Assembly: GCF_014892575.1 (NCBI RefSeq)
Contig: NZ_JADBGI010000008.1
Coordinates: 62,001-126,000 of the forward strand
Length of the DNA stretch: 64,000 bases
Direction of reading: 5' to 3'
Source of the DNA: Nocardiopsis coralli
GTDB lineage: Bacteria; Actinomycetota; Actinomycetes; Streptosporangiales; Streptosporangiaceae
Shown piece after piece: positions 43,822 through 54,381 of the stretch. Positions within the stretch are counted from its first letter, which is position 1. Every line of letters starts with the position of its first letter. The translations under genes were made by a program, and so were the position numbers. Under the pieces are notes generated by a model. It was not told the origin of the DNA and did not search any database. It saw nothing but the letters and a program-made list of their open reading frames with translations.

Positions 43822-45285
43822 GTGAGCGTGAACCGACCGGCTGCCGTCATAGTCCTCGCAGCGGGCGAGGGCACCCGTATGAAGTCGAAACTTCCCAAGG
43901 TCCTCCACGAGATCGGCGGCCGCAGCATGCTCGGCCACGTCGTCGCGGCGGCCCGGGACGTCGACCCGAAGCATTCGGTCGTCGTGGTCGGCCACGCACG
44001 TGAGCAGGTCCGCGAACACCTGGCGGAGGTGGCCCCCGGGGTCGACACCGCCGTCCAGGAGGAACAGAACGGCACCGGCCACGCGGTGCGCATGGCGGTC
44101 GAGCACCTCGCCGAGACCGGCGCCGACCTCTCCGGAACCATCGTCCTGACCTGCGGTGACACCCCGCTCCTGCGCGGCGCGACCCTCGGTGAGCTGGTCG
44201 CCGCCCACCAGAGCGAGGGCAACGCCGTGACCGTGCTCTCCGCGCGCGTGCCCGACGCCCACGGTTACGGGCGCATCGTGCGCGACGCCGACGGCTCGGT
44301 GACCGGCATCGTCGAGCACGCCGACGCCTCCGACGACGAGCGCGCGATCGACGAGATCAACTCCGGCATGTACGCCTTCGACGGCTCCCTGCTGACCAAG
44401 GTCGTGCAGCGCCTGTCCACCGACAACGCCAAGGGCGAGGAGTACATCACCGACGCCCTGTCGATCCTGCGCGGCGACGGCCACCGGGTCGGAGCCTGGG
44501 CCGCCGGCGACCGGCACGAGGTCCAGGGCGTCAACGACCGGGTCCAGCTCGCCGAGGCCCGCCGCCTGCTCAACGAGCGGATCGTCGAGCAGCACATGCG
44601 CGCCGGCGTCACCGTGGTGGACCCCGCCACCACCTGGATCGACGTCCAGGTGCGCATCGGCGCCGACACCGCCGTCGAGCCGGGCTGCCGGCTCATGGGC
44701 GAGACCGTCATCGGCGAGGACGCCCTCGTCGGGCCCCGCGCCGTACTCACCGACACGACCGTCGGCGACGGCGCCGAGGTCCGGGAGACCACCGCCGACC
44801 GGGCCGAGATCGGCCCCGGGGCCGGCGTGGGCCCCTACACCTACCTCCGGCCGGGCACCAGCCTGGCCGAGCGGACCAAGGCCGGTGCCTTCGTCGAGGT
44901 CAAGAATGCGACGATCGGCGCCGGATCCAAGGTTCCGCACCTGACCTACGTGGGTGACGCCGACATCGGTGTGGGCAGCAACATCGGCTGCTCCTCGGTG
45001 TTCGTCAACTACGACGGGGTCAACAAGTCCCGGAGCACCATCGGCGACCACGTGCGTATCGGCAGCGACAACACGATCGTCGCCCCGGTGCACGTGGGCG
45101 ACGGAGCCTACTCCGGTGCGGGGAGCGTCGTCCGCGAGGACGTCCCGCCCGGGGCACTGGCGGTTTCCGAAGGGCACCGACAGCGCAACATCGAGGGTTG
45201 GACCCAGCGCAAGCGGCCCGGGACGGCCGCCGCGGACGCGGCGGACCAAGCTGATCGGCACAGAGCCGACGACAACCAGCAGTGA
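43822..45285 (+). CDS. glmU: Bifunctional UDP-GlcNAc pyrophosphorylase / GlcN-1-P acetyltransferase
   Basis: The product has 487 residues from GTG 43822. The uridyltransferase loop LAAGEGTRMKSKLPKVLH is at the N-terminus, with QNGTGHAV and TCGDTPLL. From about residue 250 a left-handed beta-helix follows, with RPGTSLAERTKAGAFVEVKN and YDGVNKSRSTIGDHVRIGSD as the acetyltransferase site. It makes UDP-GlcNAc for peptidoglycan. The C-terminal tail is basic and Ala-rich. prs starts 16 nt downstream, the conserved glmU-prs pairing. Confidence 0.96.
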   Translation: MSVNRPAAVIVLAAGEGTRMKSKLPKVLHEIGGRSMLGHVVAAARDVDPKHSVVVVGHAREQVREHLAEVAPGVDTAVQEEQNGTGHAVRMAVEHLAETGADLSGTIVLTCGDTPLLRGATLGELVAAHQSEGNAVTVLSARVPDAHGYGRIVRDADGSVTGIVEHADASDDERAIDEINSGMYAFDGSLLTKVVQRLSTDNAKGEEYITDALSILRGDGHRVGAWAAGDRHEVQGVNDRVQLAEARRLLNERIVEQHMRAGVTVVDPATTWIDVQVRIGADTAVEPGCRLMGETVIGEDALVGPRAVLTDTTVGDGAEVRETTADRAEIGPGAGVGPYTYLRPGTSLAERTKAGAFVEVKNATIGAGSKVPHLTYVGDADIGVGSNIGCSSVFVNYDGVNKSRSTIGDHVRIGSDNTIVAPVHVGDGAYSGAGSVVREDVPPGALAVSEGHRQRNIEGWTQRKRPGTAAADAADQADRHRADDNQQ

Positions 45286-45301
45286 GTGTGGGGGAAAACA
45301 C

Positions 45302-46270
45302 GTGACCGGGATGAAGGCCACCGGCCAGAAACAATTGATGCTCTTCTCGGGGCGCGCGCACCCGGCCCTGGCCGAGGAAGTGGCGAAGGAACTGGGGATC
45401 GACGTGGTTCCCACCCGGTTCGACACCTTCGCGAACAGCGAGATCTTCGTCCGTTACCTGGAGTCGGTGCGCGGCAGTGACGCCTTCGTCCTCCAGACCC
45501 ACTCGGACCCGGTCAACGAGTCGATCATGGAACACCTGATCATGGTCGATGCGCTCAAGCGGGCCTCCGCCAAGCGCATCACCGTGGTCACCCCGTTCCT
45601 GGGTTACGCGCGCCAGGACAAGAAGCACCGCGGGCGCGAGCCCATCTCGGCCCGCCTGATGACCGACCTCTTCCGTACCGCGGGCGCGGACCGGATGATG
45701 GCGGTGGACCTGCACACCGACCAGATCCAGGGCTTCTTCGACGGCCCGGTGGACCACCTGTTCGCCCTGCCGATCCTGGCGGACTACGTCGGCGGGCAGT
45801 TGAACCTGTCCGACATCACCGTGGTCTCCCCGGACGCCGGCCGTGTGCGCACCGCCGACCGCTGGGCCGACCGCCTGGGCTCGCCGCTGGCGATCATCCA
45901 CAAGCGCCGCGACCCGGACGTGGCCAACCAGGTCAAGGTCCACGAGGTCGTCGGTGAGGTCGAGGGGCGCACCTGTGTGCTGGTCGACGACATGATCGAC
46001 ACCGGCGGGACCCTGGTCAAGGCCGCCGAGGCCCTCTTCGAGCAGGGCGCGAACAAGGTCGTGGCCGCGGCCACCCACGGTGTGCTGTCCGGTCCGGCCG
46101 CGGAGCGCCTGCAGAACTCGCGGATCTCCGAGGTGATCGTCACCAACTCGCTGCCGATCCCGGAGGAGCGTTCCTTCGAGAAGCTCACTCAGCTCTCGAT
46201 CGCCCCGCTCGTGGCCCGCGCCGTCAGTGAGGTCTTCACGGACGGTTCCGTCACGAGCCTGTTCGAGTAG
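45302..46270 (+). CDS. prs: Ribose-phosphate pyrophosphokinase
   Basis: The product has 322 residues from GTG 45302; ATG 45311 is possible. FSGRAHPALAEEVAKELGI opens the protein, with GYARQDKKHRGREPISA, the catalytic flexible loop IIHKRRDP and the PRPP-binding VLVDDMIDTGGTLVKAA. It forms PRPP from ribose 5-phosphate and ATP for purines, pyrimidines, His and Trp. It is co-transcribed with glmU and closed by a hairpin. Confidence 0.96.
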   Translation: MTGMKATGQKQLMLFSGRAHPALAEEVAKELGIDVVPTRFDTFANSEIFVRYLESVRGSDAFVLQTHSDPVNESIMEHLIMVDALKRASAKRITVVTPFLGYARQDKKHRGREPISARLMTDLFRTAGADRMMAVDLHTDQIQGFFDGPVDHLFALPILADYVGGQLNLSDITVVSPDAGRVRTADRWADRLGSPLAIIHKRRDPDVANQVKVHEVVGEVEGRTCVLVDDMIDTGGTLVKAAEALFEQGANKVVAAATHGVLSGPAAERLQNSRISEVIVTNSLPIPEERSFEKLTQLSIAPLVARAVSEVFTDGSVTSLFE

Positions 46271-46638
46271 CCTCTCCCCGAGAGTCGAGCCACCCCCCGA
46301 GCAGGCGTAGCCACACACTGTCGCCGGCGGGCGTCCCCCCTCATGGGAGCCCGCCGGTGGGTGTGTACGGAGTCGTCGGTGAAGCCAGTAGACTTGGCCG
46401 AGTGTCCCCGTGTCCAGCGGAGTCCGTTCGGGCTGCGCGATAGAGCGCGGGCAGGGGTGCGCGACGAGCGTTCCCGGGCCGGACGGGTCCGGTGACGGCT
46501 CGCCGGGCACGCCTGGAACCAGGGTGGTCGTGTCCCCCGGACGGGGTGACCCCGCCGTATCCCCGCCGCGGCGGGATTCGTTCGTACTACTGGAGTCGTG
46601 TTCCCCGTGCTGCGGGGTTGAACCCGAGGAGTTTTGTC
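46271..46638 (+). other. prs terminator and long structured leader of rplY
   Basis: There is no gene here. A hairpin at 46324-46357 ends prs. A -10-like TAGACT at 46388-46393 would give a leader of about 240 nt before rplY. The leader holds several strong GC hairpins, such as CCCCGGACGGGG, CCCCGCCGCGGCGGG near 46560 and CCCCGTGCTGCGGGG near 46605, ending directly before the ribosome site. This suggests translational feedback or attenuation of L25, but it is not proven. Confidence 0.5.
46324..46357 (+). terminator. Terminator after prs
   Basis: CCGGCGGGC (46324-46332) pairs perfectly with GCCCGCCGG (46349-46357), with a 16-nt loop that can pair further. It lies 53 nt past the prs stop. Confidence 0.75.
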
Positions 46639-47283
46639 GTGTCCGAGGTACGTATCGCTGCCGAGCCCCGCACGGAATTCGGCAAGGGCGCCGCTCGTCG
46701 CGTCCGCCGCGCGGGCAAGGTGCCGGCCGTCCTCTACGGCCACGGCACCGAGCCCCGCCACCTGAACCTGCCGGGCCACGAGCTCATGCTCGCCCTGAAG
46801 ACCCCGAACGTCCTGATGCGTATCGACGGCGTGGGCAAGGACAACCTCGCCCTGCCGAAGAGCGTTCAGCGTGACGCCATCAAGGGCTTCGTGGAGCACG
46901 TCGACCTGCTGGTCGTCGCCAAGGGCGAGAAGGTCGAGGTCGAGATCCCCGTGACCGTGACGGGTGAGGTCCAGACCCCGGGTGTGCTCAACCAGGAGCT
47001 CGTCGCCGTGGCCGTCGAGGCCGAGGCCACCCACATCCCCGAGGGCGTCGAGATCGACGTCGAGGGCCTGGAGTCCGGTGAGATCCGGACCGCGGGTGAC
47101 CTGAAGCTGCCCGCCGGCACCACGCTGGTGACCGACGCCGAGACCACCGTTCTGACGGTCTACACGCCGCAGACCGAGGACGAGCTCGCCGAGGAGGAGG
47201 CCGCCGAGGAGGAGGCCGCCGCCGAGGGCGAGGCCGCGTCCGAGGGTGAGGCCGAGGGCGAGAAGGCCGAGGCCGCCGAGTAA
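46639..47283 (+). CDS. rplY: 50S ribosomal protein L25/CTC
   Basis: The product has 214 residues from GTG 46639, with GAGGAG 11 nt upstream. [29 protein letters not shown] is the 5S-rRNA-binding L25 domain, and the C-terminal TL5/CTC beta domain follows from about residue 95. The last 30 residues are Glu/Ala only, an acidic tail typical of actinobacterial CTC proteins. It binds 5S rRNA in the large subunit and is followed by pth, as in many genomes. Confidence 0.95.
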   Translation: MSEVRIAAEPRTEFGKGAARRVRRAGKVPAVLYGHGTEPRHLNLPGHELMLALKTPNVLMRIDGVGKDNLALPKSVQRDAIKGFVEHVDLLVVAKGEKVEVEIPVTVTGEVQTPGVLNQELVAVAVEAEATHIPEGVEIDVEGLESGEIRTAGDLKLPAGTTLVTDAETTVLTVYTPQTEDELAEEEAAEEEAAAEGEAASEGEAEGEKAEAAE

Positions 47284-47354
47284 GGCGCCTGCACCAACGC
47301 GAGACGCGCGGTTCCGGCTTCCGGGACCGCGCGTTCGTCGTAGGGTCGGGTTCC

Positions 47355-47975
47355 ATGAAGCGCCTGCTGGAAGCACTGGGGATCAGGAAGACCGAGGACA
47401 TGACCGAGCGCTGGCTGGTGGTGGGGTTGGGAAACCCCGGGCCGAAGTACGCCGGGAACCGGCACAACGCCGGGTTCATGGTGGTGGACGCGCTGGCCGC
47501 CGCCGAGAACGAGCGGTTCAAGGCGCACCGGTCCAACGCCGAGATCGCCGAGACCCGCCTCGACGGGGTCCCGGCGATCCTGGTCAAGCCGCGCACGTTC
47601 ATGAACCTGTCGGGCGGCCCGGTGGCGTCGCTGGCGCGGTTCTACAAGATCCCGTCCGAGCGCATCGTCGTGGTGCACGACGAGATGGACGTGGACTACG
47701 GGGCGCTCAAGCTGAAGAAGGGCGGCGGCTCGGGCGGCCACAACGGCCTCAAGTCCCTCACCGCTTCCCTGTCCGGCCCCGACTACCTGCGGGTGCGCTT
47801 CGGTGTGGGCCGCCCGCCCGGCCGGATGGACCCTGCCGCCTACGTGTTGCGCGACTTCGCCTCCCCCGAGCGGGCCGAGCTCGACCTCAACGTGGAGCGG
47901 GCGGCCGACGCGGTCCGGACGGTGCTCACCGACGGCCTGGCCAAGGCGCAGAACATCTTCCACACCGCCGCCTGA
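47355..47975 (+). CDS. pth: Peptidyl-tRNA hydrolase
   Basis: The product has 206 residues from ATG 47355; an internal ATG at 47400 ([11 protein letters not shown]) is an alternative start. [25 protein letters not shown] contains the catalytic His and Asn, [13 protein letters not shown] and [13 protein letters not shown] the tRNA-binding residues. It releases peptides from peptidyl-tRNA lost from ribosomes. It sits next to rplY in the conserved actinobacterial order. Confidence 0.96.
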   Translation: MKRLLEALGIRKTEDMTERWLVVGLGNPGPKYAGNRHNAGFMVVDALAAAENERFKAHRSNAEIAETRLDGVPAILVKPRTFMNLSGGPVASLARFYKIPSERIVVVHDEMDVDYGALKLKKGGGSGGHNGLKSLTASLSGPDYLRVRFGVGRPPGRMDPAAYVLRDFASPERAELDLNVERAADAVRTVLTDGLAKAQNIFHTAA

Positions 47976-47991
47976 ACCGATCCCCGCGGCG

Positions 47992-49101
47992 TCAGCCGGT
48001 GTGGGCCTGCAGGGTCTCCCGGAGGGCGTCGTAGGCGGGTTTCGGGTTCAGGTCGTCGTCCATGATCGACCCCGCGCCCTCCCCGGGGAAGGCGATCGGG
48101 ATCCACGAGTACCGGTCGGTGAAGCTCCAGACGGTGAAGGACGTGCAGCTCTCGGCGTCCAGGCACGCCTGCAGGGCGCGTGTGTAGAAGTCTGACTGTT
48201 CCGCGAGCTGTTCCTCCGTCGCCCCGGCGCCCTCGTGCGGTGTCTCCACGCGCACGTCCACCTCGCTGAGCGCCGTGCGCAGCCCGAGGTCGCCGAACCG
48301 GTCGAGGTTCTCCTCCAGCGACCCCGGGTAGCCGGCGGCGGTGCTCAGGTGGGCCTGCGCGGAGAACCCGTGCACCGGGACCCCGTCGGCGAGCAGGTCC
48401 TCGACGAGGGCGAGGTAGGCGTCGCTCTTGTCGTTGACGTCCTCGACGTTGTAGTCGTTCAGGAACAGCTCCGCCGCCGGGTCGGCCTCGTGCGCCCACC
48501 GGAACACGTCCCCGATGATCTCCGGGCCGAGTTCGCGCAGCCAGAAGTTCTCCTCGGTGCGCAGTTCGTTGTCGTCGCCGATGAGCTCGTTGCCCACGTC
48601 CCACTGGTGGACCCGTCCCTCGTACCGCCCCACGACCGTGGTGACGTGGTCGCGCAGGATCTCCCGGAGCTCGCCCTCCGTGTGGTCGCCCTCCTCCAAC
48701 CAGTCCGGGTTCTGGTCGTGCCAGAGCAGCGCGTGGCCGCGCACCTCCTGGCCGTTGGCCTCGGCGAACTCCACGATCCGGTCTGCGGCGTCGAAGTCGT
48801 AGGAGCCCTCGGCGGGGTGGATCTCGGACCACTTCATCCGGTTCTCCGGCGTGAGGGAGGCGAACTCCCGGGCGAGGACGTCGGTGTACTCCTCGTCGTG
48901 GGTGAAGGGATCCGGGTACGGCTCGGCGTCGTGGTGGCCGCCGCCCGCGACGGAGCTCCCGATGTGGAACCCCTCGGGCGCGGCGTCGCGCAGGGTGTCC
49001 TGCGCGGCCTCCTGGACGGCCACGGGTGAGATCGGCAGCAGGGCGAGCGGGACTGCCGCCGCGGTGGCGGTGAGCGAGGTGGTCAGGCGTGGCCTCGGCA
49101 T
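47992..49101 (-). CDS. Secreted endo-1,4-beta-xylanase, GH10
   Basis: The product has 369 residues from ATG 49101. A Sec signal peptide (TTSLTATAAAVPLALLPISPVAVQ) is followed by a single GH10 barrel: ENRMKWSEIHP, RGHALLWHDQNPDW, acid/base Glu172 in WDVGNEL and nucleophile Glu280 in ALSEVDVR, and the WSFTDRYSWIP near the end. There is no carbohydrate-binding module, so it is a minimal enzyme. The usual WDVVNEA is altered to WDVGNEL. It cuts xylan outside the cell. Confidence 0.93.
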   Translation of the reverse strand: MPRPRLTTSLTATAAAVPLALLPISPVAVQEAAQDTLRDAAPEGFHIGSSVAGGGHHDAEPYPDPFTHDEEYTDVLAREFASLTPENRMKWSEIHPAEGSYDFDAADRIVEFAEANGQEVRGHALLWHDQNPDWLEEGDHTEGELREILRDHVTTVVGRYEGRVHQWDVGNELIGDDNELRTEENFWLRELGPEIIGDVFRWAHEADPAAELFLNDYNVEDVNDKSDAYLALVEDLLADGVPVHGFSAQAHLSTAAGYPGSLEENLDRFGDLGLRTALSEVDVRVETPHEGAGATEEQLAEQSDFYTRALQACLDAESCTSFTVWSFTDRYSWIPIAFPGEGAGSIMDDDLNPKPAYDALRETLQAHTG

Positions 49102-49427
49102 GGTGCCTCCGGTTTCGTGCGCCCGGCCCGCACAACAGGCCGGTACTTAAAGCGATGTTCTGATTACTTTCAGTTACTATTCTCAGCGTCGAGCGGGCCT
49201 GTGACCGGGGGTTGCCCCCCGAGGGCCGGTTCCGGGTTCCGTACGATGGTGCCCGGAACGGACGCGTTCGAGGCTGTGCGGGTCGGCGGAGGTTCCGGAC
49301 CCTGTTGGGAGGATTCGGGCCGTCCGGGCCCGCGTACGTGGAAAACTGGGCGCCGACGCCAGGCCTTCACAACCAGTGGACGACGCGGCCGGCGAGGACC
49401 ATCCGTGGGGCGGGAGCAGACGAGTCG
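49102..49427. other. 326-nt gene-free region between xylanase and cysQ
   Basis: This is a divergent promoter region. The xylanase side (49142-49190) is strikingly AT-rich, with CTGA-TTACTT-TCAG (49162-49175) as a short inverted repeat; this is where a xylan-responsive regulator could bind. The cysQ side is GC-rich with no clear -10. I see no open frame with support. Confidence 0.45.
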
Positions 49428-50219
49428 GTGAAAAGCATCCGGAACGATCATGAGGTGGCCCGTGACCTCGCGGGCGAGGCGGGGCAGCTGCTACTGCGCC
49501 TGCGCGCCCGGCACGGCTTCGACGAGCCCGAGGTGTTGCGGACGCTGGGGGACCGCACGTCGCACGAATTCCTCTTCTCCGCCCTCGGGCGCCTGCGTCC
49601 GAGCGACGCGGTGCTGTCCGAGGAAGGTGTGGACGACGAGGCGCGGCTGAGCTCCCGGCGCGTGTGGATCATCGACCCGCTGGACGGAACACGCGAGTTC
49701 GCCGAGCCCGGCCGAACCGACTGGGCCGTGCACGTGGCACTGTGGGAGAACGGCGAGCTGGTCGCCGGCGCCGTCGCCCTGCCCGCGCAGGGCAGCACGC
49801 TTTCTTCGGTGGACCCGCCGTGGCTGCCCGAGGAGCGCCCCTCCGATCAGCGCCTGCGCATCACCGCGAGCCGCACCCGGCCGCCGGAGTTCGTGCAGCG
49901 CATGGCCAACCAGCTGGGCGCCGAGGTGGTGCCGATGGGTTCGGCCGGCGCGAAGATCTGCGCGGTCCTGCTCGGTGTGGCCGACATCTACGTGCACTCC
50001 GGCGGACAGTACGAGTGGGACAGCGCGGCGCCCGTCGCAGTGGCGCGTGCGGCCGGTCTGCACGCCTCCCGCATCGACGGTTCCGAGCTGCTCTACAACC
50101 GGGCCGACCCCCGGCTCCCGGATATCCTTGTATGTCGATCGGAATTGTCGGGTATGTTGTTGGCGAGTATCCGCGACGGCGCGGATCTGGACAACGCCGG
50201 GCCGCACGCGGGGGGCTGA
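49428..50219 (+). CDS. cysQ: 3'(2'),5'-bisphosphate nucleotidase (inositol monophosphatase family)
   Basis: The product has 263 residues from GTG 49428, with GGGAG 12 nt upstream, so the start is moderately sure. Metal-binding motifs are SEEG (residues 65-68), WIIDPLDGTREF (80-91) and YEWDSAAPVAVARAAG. It probably removes the 3'-phosphate of PAP or PAPS. Its position just ahead of cysD and cysN supports the CysQ role. The last 30 residues are poor in motif. Confidence 0.87.
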   Translation: MKSIRNDHEVARDLAGEAGQLLLRLRARHGFDEPEVLRTLGDRTSHEFLFSALGRLRPSDAVLSEEGVDDEARLSSRRVWIIDPLDGTREFAEPGRTDWAVHVALWENGELVAGAVALPAQGSTLSSVDPPWLPEERPSDQRLRITASRTRPPEFVQRMANQLGAEVVPMGSAGAKICAVLLGVADIYVHSGGQYEWDSAAPVAVARAAGLHASRIDGSELLYNRADPRLPDILVCRSELSGMLLASIRDGADLDNAGPHAGG

Positions 50220-50269
50220 CCCGTACGCCCCACCGCCGTCGGCCGAGTCGGTAACACGAAGGCGGATTC

Positions 50270-51202
50270 ATGGGTCAGGCGAGTCAGCAGGCACCCGGGC
50301 GTCACCAGCTCTCCCAGCTGGACGTCCTGGAGGCCGAAGCCATCTTCATCATGCGCGAGGTCGCTGCCGAGTTCGAGCGACCCGTGCTGCTCTTCTCCGG
50401 GGGCAAGGACTCCATCGTGATGCTCCGCCTCGCGGAGAAGGCCTTCTGGCCCGGGGCCGTGCCGTTCCCCGTCATGCACGTGGACACCGGGCACAACTTC
50501 CCCGAGGTCATCGAGTTCCGCGACCGCCGCGTCGCGGAGGCGGGGGTGCGCCTGGTCGTGGCCTCCGTCCAGGAGCAGATCGACGCGGGCAAGGTCAGCG
50601 AGCCCACCGGCCGCTGGGCCAGCCGCAACCGCCTCCAGACCTCCGCGCTGCTGGAGGCGATCGAGGAGAACCAGTTCGACGCCGCCTTCGGCGGCGCCCG
50701 GCGCGACGAGGAGAAGGCCCGCGCCAAGGAGCGTGTCTTCTCCTTCCGCGACGAGTTCGGCCAGTGGGACCCCAAGAACCAGCGTCCCGAACTCTGGAGC
50801 GTGTTCAACACCCGCATCGAGCGCGACGAGCACATCCGGGTCTTCCCCATCTCCAACTGGACCGAGCTCGACGTGTGGGCCTACATCAAGCGTGAGGGCC
50901 TGGAGCTGCCGTCCATCTACTTCGCGCACGAACGCGAGGTCTTCGAGCGCGACGGGATCCTGCTCTCCGACTCGCCCATCATCAACCGGGGCGAGGGCGA
51001 GGACGTGTTCACCGAGACCGTCCGCTACCGCACCGTCGGCGACCTCACCTGCACCGGCGCGGTCAAGTCCGACGCCGTGGAGATCGACGACATCATCACC
51101 GAGATCGCGGCGACCCGGCTCACCGAACGGGGTCAGACCCGGGCCGACGACCGCGCGAGCGAGGCGGCCATGGAGGACCGCAAGCGCGAGGGTTACTTCT
51201 AG
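50270..51202 (+). CDS. cysD: Sulfate adenylyltransferase subunit 2
   Basis: The product has 310 residues from ATG 50270. The PP-loop is LLFSGGKDSIVMLRLAEKAF, followed by FPVMHVDTGHNFPEVIEFRD and GGARRDEEKARAKERVFSFRD. With CysN it makes APS from sulfate and ATP, the first step of sulfate assimilation. The gap to cysN is 101 nt, longer than usual, but no terminator is visible in it. Confidence 0.96.
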   Translation: MGQASQQAPGRHQLSQLDVLEAEAIFIMREVAAEFERPVLLFSGGKDSIVMLRLAEKAFWPGAVPFPVMHVDTGHNFPEVIEFRDRRVAEAGVRLVVASVQEQIDAGKVSEPTGRWASRNRLQTSALLEAIEENQFDAAFGGARRDEEKARAKERVFSFRDEFGQWDPKNQRPELWSVFNTRIERDEHIRVFPISNWTELDVWAYIKREGLELPSIYFAHEREVFERDGILLSDSPIINRGEGEDVFTETVRYRTVGDLTCTGAVKSDAVEIDDIITEIAATRLTERGQTRADDRASEAAMEDRKREGYF

Positions 51203-51303
51203 CGGGCGTGCCTTCTCAGGGCTCCCGCTCCCTCTCGGTGCGCCCCTCCGCCCTTCGTGGGCCCCACCATCAGTCCCCTTCGCACACAGGACCCGGTCCA
51301 GCT

Positions 51304-52572
51304 ATGAACAACGACATCCTGCGGTTCGCCACGGCGGGCTCCGTCGACGACGGCAAGAGCACCCTGATCGGGCGGCTGCTGTACGACTCCAAGTCCATCT
51401 TCGAGGACCAGCTCGACGCGGTGGAGCGCACCAGCGCCGCACGCGGTGAGGAGCGGGCCAACCTGGCGCTGCTCACCGACGGCCTGCGGGCCGAGCGCGA
51501 GCAGGGCATCACCATCGACGTGGCCTACCGTTACTTCGCCACGCCCAAGCGCACCTTCATCATCGCCGACACCCCGGGGCACGTGCAGTACACCCGGAAC
51601 ATGGTCACCGGCGCCTCGACCTCCGACCTCGCGGTCATCCTCGTGGACGCGCGCAAGGGCCTGCAGGAGCAGAGCCGGCGGCACGCGTTCCTGGCGAGCC
51701 TGCTCCAGGTCCCGCACCTGGTGCTGGCGGTCAACAAGATGGACCTGGTCGACTACTCCGAGGAGCGTTTCGAGGAGATCCGCCGCGAGTTCTCCGAGTT
51801 CGCCGCCAAGCTCGACACCCGTGACGTGACGTTCGTGCCGATCTCCGCGCTGCACGGCGACAACGTGGTCACCACCTCCGAGAACATGCCCTGGTACAAG
51901 GGCTCCTCGCTGCTGCACCACCTGGAGAACGTGCACATCGCCTCCGACGACAACCTCGTCGACGCACGTTTCCCCGTGCAGTACGTGATCCGGCCGCAGA
52001 AGTCCGACGACCCCGAGCTGCACGACTACCGGGGTTACGCCGGACAGGTGGCCGGCGGGGTGTTCCGTCCGGGCGACGAGGTCGTGCACCTGCCGTCCGG
52101 GTACACGAGCCGGGTCGCCAAGGTGGTCACCGCCGATGGGGAGCTGGAGGAGGCCTTCCACCCGATGTCGGTGACGCTCCTGCTGGAGGACGACATCGAC
52201 GTCTCGCGCGGCGACATGATCGCGCGAGTGAACAACCGTCCCGAGTCGGCGCAGGACGTCGACGCGATGGTGTGCTGGATGACCGACAGCCGCAAGCTCA
52301 CGCCCCGTTCGCGGCTCCTGGTCAAGCACACGACGCGCACGGCGAAGGTGATGGTCAAGGGCCTCTACTACCGCCTGGACGTCAACTCGCTCTCCCGTGA
52401 CCAGGAGGCCGAGCACCTGGAGCTGAACGAGATCGGCCGGGTGCGGCTGCGTTCCACCCAGCCGCTGTTCGTGGACGAGTACGCCAGGAACCGTCAGACC
52501 GGCGGGTTCATCCTCATCGACGAGGCCACCAACACCACGGTCGGTGCGGGGATGGTCGTGAACGCAGAATGA
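51304..52572 (+). CDS. cysN: Sulfate adenylyltransferase subunit 1 (GTPase)
   Basis: The product has 422 residues from ATG 51304. The EF-Tu-like GTPase has RFATAGSVDDGKSTLIGRLL, IADTPGHVQYTRNM and VLAVNKMDLVDY, then two beta-barrel domains. GTP hydrolysis by this subunit drives APS synthesis by CysD. There is no C-terminal APS kinase domain, so PAPS formation, if any, needs another gene. Confidence 0.96.
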   Translation: MNNDILRFATAGSVDDGKSTLIGRLLYDSKSIFEDQLDAVERTSAARGEERANLALLTDGLRAEREQGITIDVAYRYFATPKRTFIIADTPGHVQYTRNMVTGASTSDLAVILVDARKGLQEQSRRHAFLASLLQVPHLVLAVNKMDLVDYSEERFEEIRREFSEFAAKLDTRDVTFVPISALHGDNVVTTSENMPWYKGSSLLHHLENVHIASDDNLVDARFPVQYVIRPQKSDDPELHDYRGYAGQVAGGVFRPGDEVVHLPSGYTSRVAKVVTADGELEEAFHPMSVTLLLEDDIDVSRGDMIARVNNRPESAQDVDAMVCWMTDSRKLTPRSRLLVKHTTRTAKVMVKGLYYRLDVNSLSRDQEAEHLELNEIGRVRLRSTQPLFVDEYARNRQTGGFILIDEATNTTVGAGMVVNAE

Positions 52573-52961
52573 CCTGAGAAATCATCAAACATTCTCAGGG
52601 GTGAGAAAACTGTATCCCCACCGGGGTTGAATGATCGGCGGGGCTTCCGGGGGGAGAAGATAGTCCTCGGGTGATGGGACCTCATCCCGATTCGGGGCCG
52701 CTCGCACTTTCGAGTGCGGCGGCCCCGAGTTGTGTACGGAGGGTTCGATGACGGTCGTGTGTCCCTTGTGTGACTGTCGAACCGGAACCCCGCCCGGACA
52801 TGCAGTTCGACCTTGAATCGGAGAAAAATTCGACCCAAGTATGGCAATCCGCCGATCTTCTTACTAAAGTGTCGAACTGCACTAAAGGTGCAACAGTGCG
52901 AATACGTACCGTAGTGCCCAAGGTGCTCATATCCCCGCTAACCCCCTCAAGGAGAAACACC
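52573..52961. other. 389-nt region between cysN and the subtilase: terminator and regulated leader
   Basis: There is no gene here. A perfect 8-bp hairpin CCTGAGAA / TTCTCAGG (52573-52599) sits directly after the cysN stop. A strong terminator lies at 52693-52727. An 11-bp perfect inverted repeat (TGCAGTTCGAC 52801-52811, GTCGAACTGCA 52871-52881) is followed by TGCAC-TAAAG-GTGCA (52877-52891). The segment 52815-52910 is AT-rich and should contain the subtilase promoter. Confidence 0.55.
52693..52727 (+). terminator. Terminator downstream of cysN, TTCG tetraloop
   Basis: CGGGGCCGC plus CGCACT pairs with AGTGCG plus GCGGCCCCG, with a single bulged T at 52702 and a TTCG loop. It gives 15 bp in all, among the strongest hairpins in the window. 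Confidence 0.85.
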
Positions 52962-54122
<1,161 letters not shown>

Positions 54123-54192
54123 ACACCACGCCGGTGCCCCCGGCGTGACCTGACACGGGAGCGCGGCCCCCGCGCCCCCGGACCCCGCACCG

Positions 54193-54229
54193 CGGCCCCG
54201 AGCCGACCGGACCCTCCGGCTCGGGGCCG
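54193..54229 (+). terminator. Terminator after the subtilase gene
   Basis: CGGCCCCGAGCCG (54193-54205) pairs perfectly over 13 bp with CGGCTCGGGGCCG (54217-54229), with an 11-nt loop. Confidence 0.85.
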
Positions 54230-54381
54230 TTGCCGTGTGCGGAACCTGCCCGGTGTGTTGGCGGTGCCGGGCCTCGGACGGGGGACGACGGGGCCGGGTT
54301 GCGGGCGGCGTGGCGGTGGTGCGGGCATCGGCTCCTCACCTCTGGATCGGTCGGGACGAAAAGGGGGACAGGTCGGTCGGC

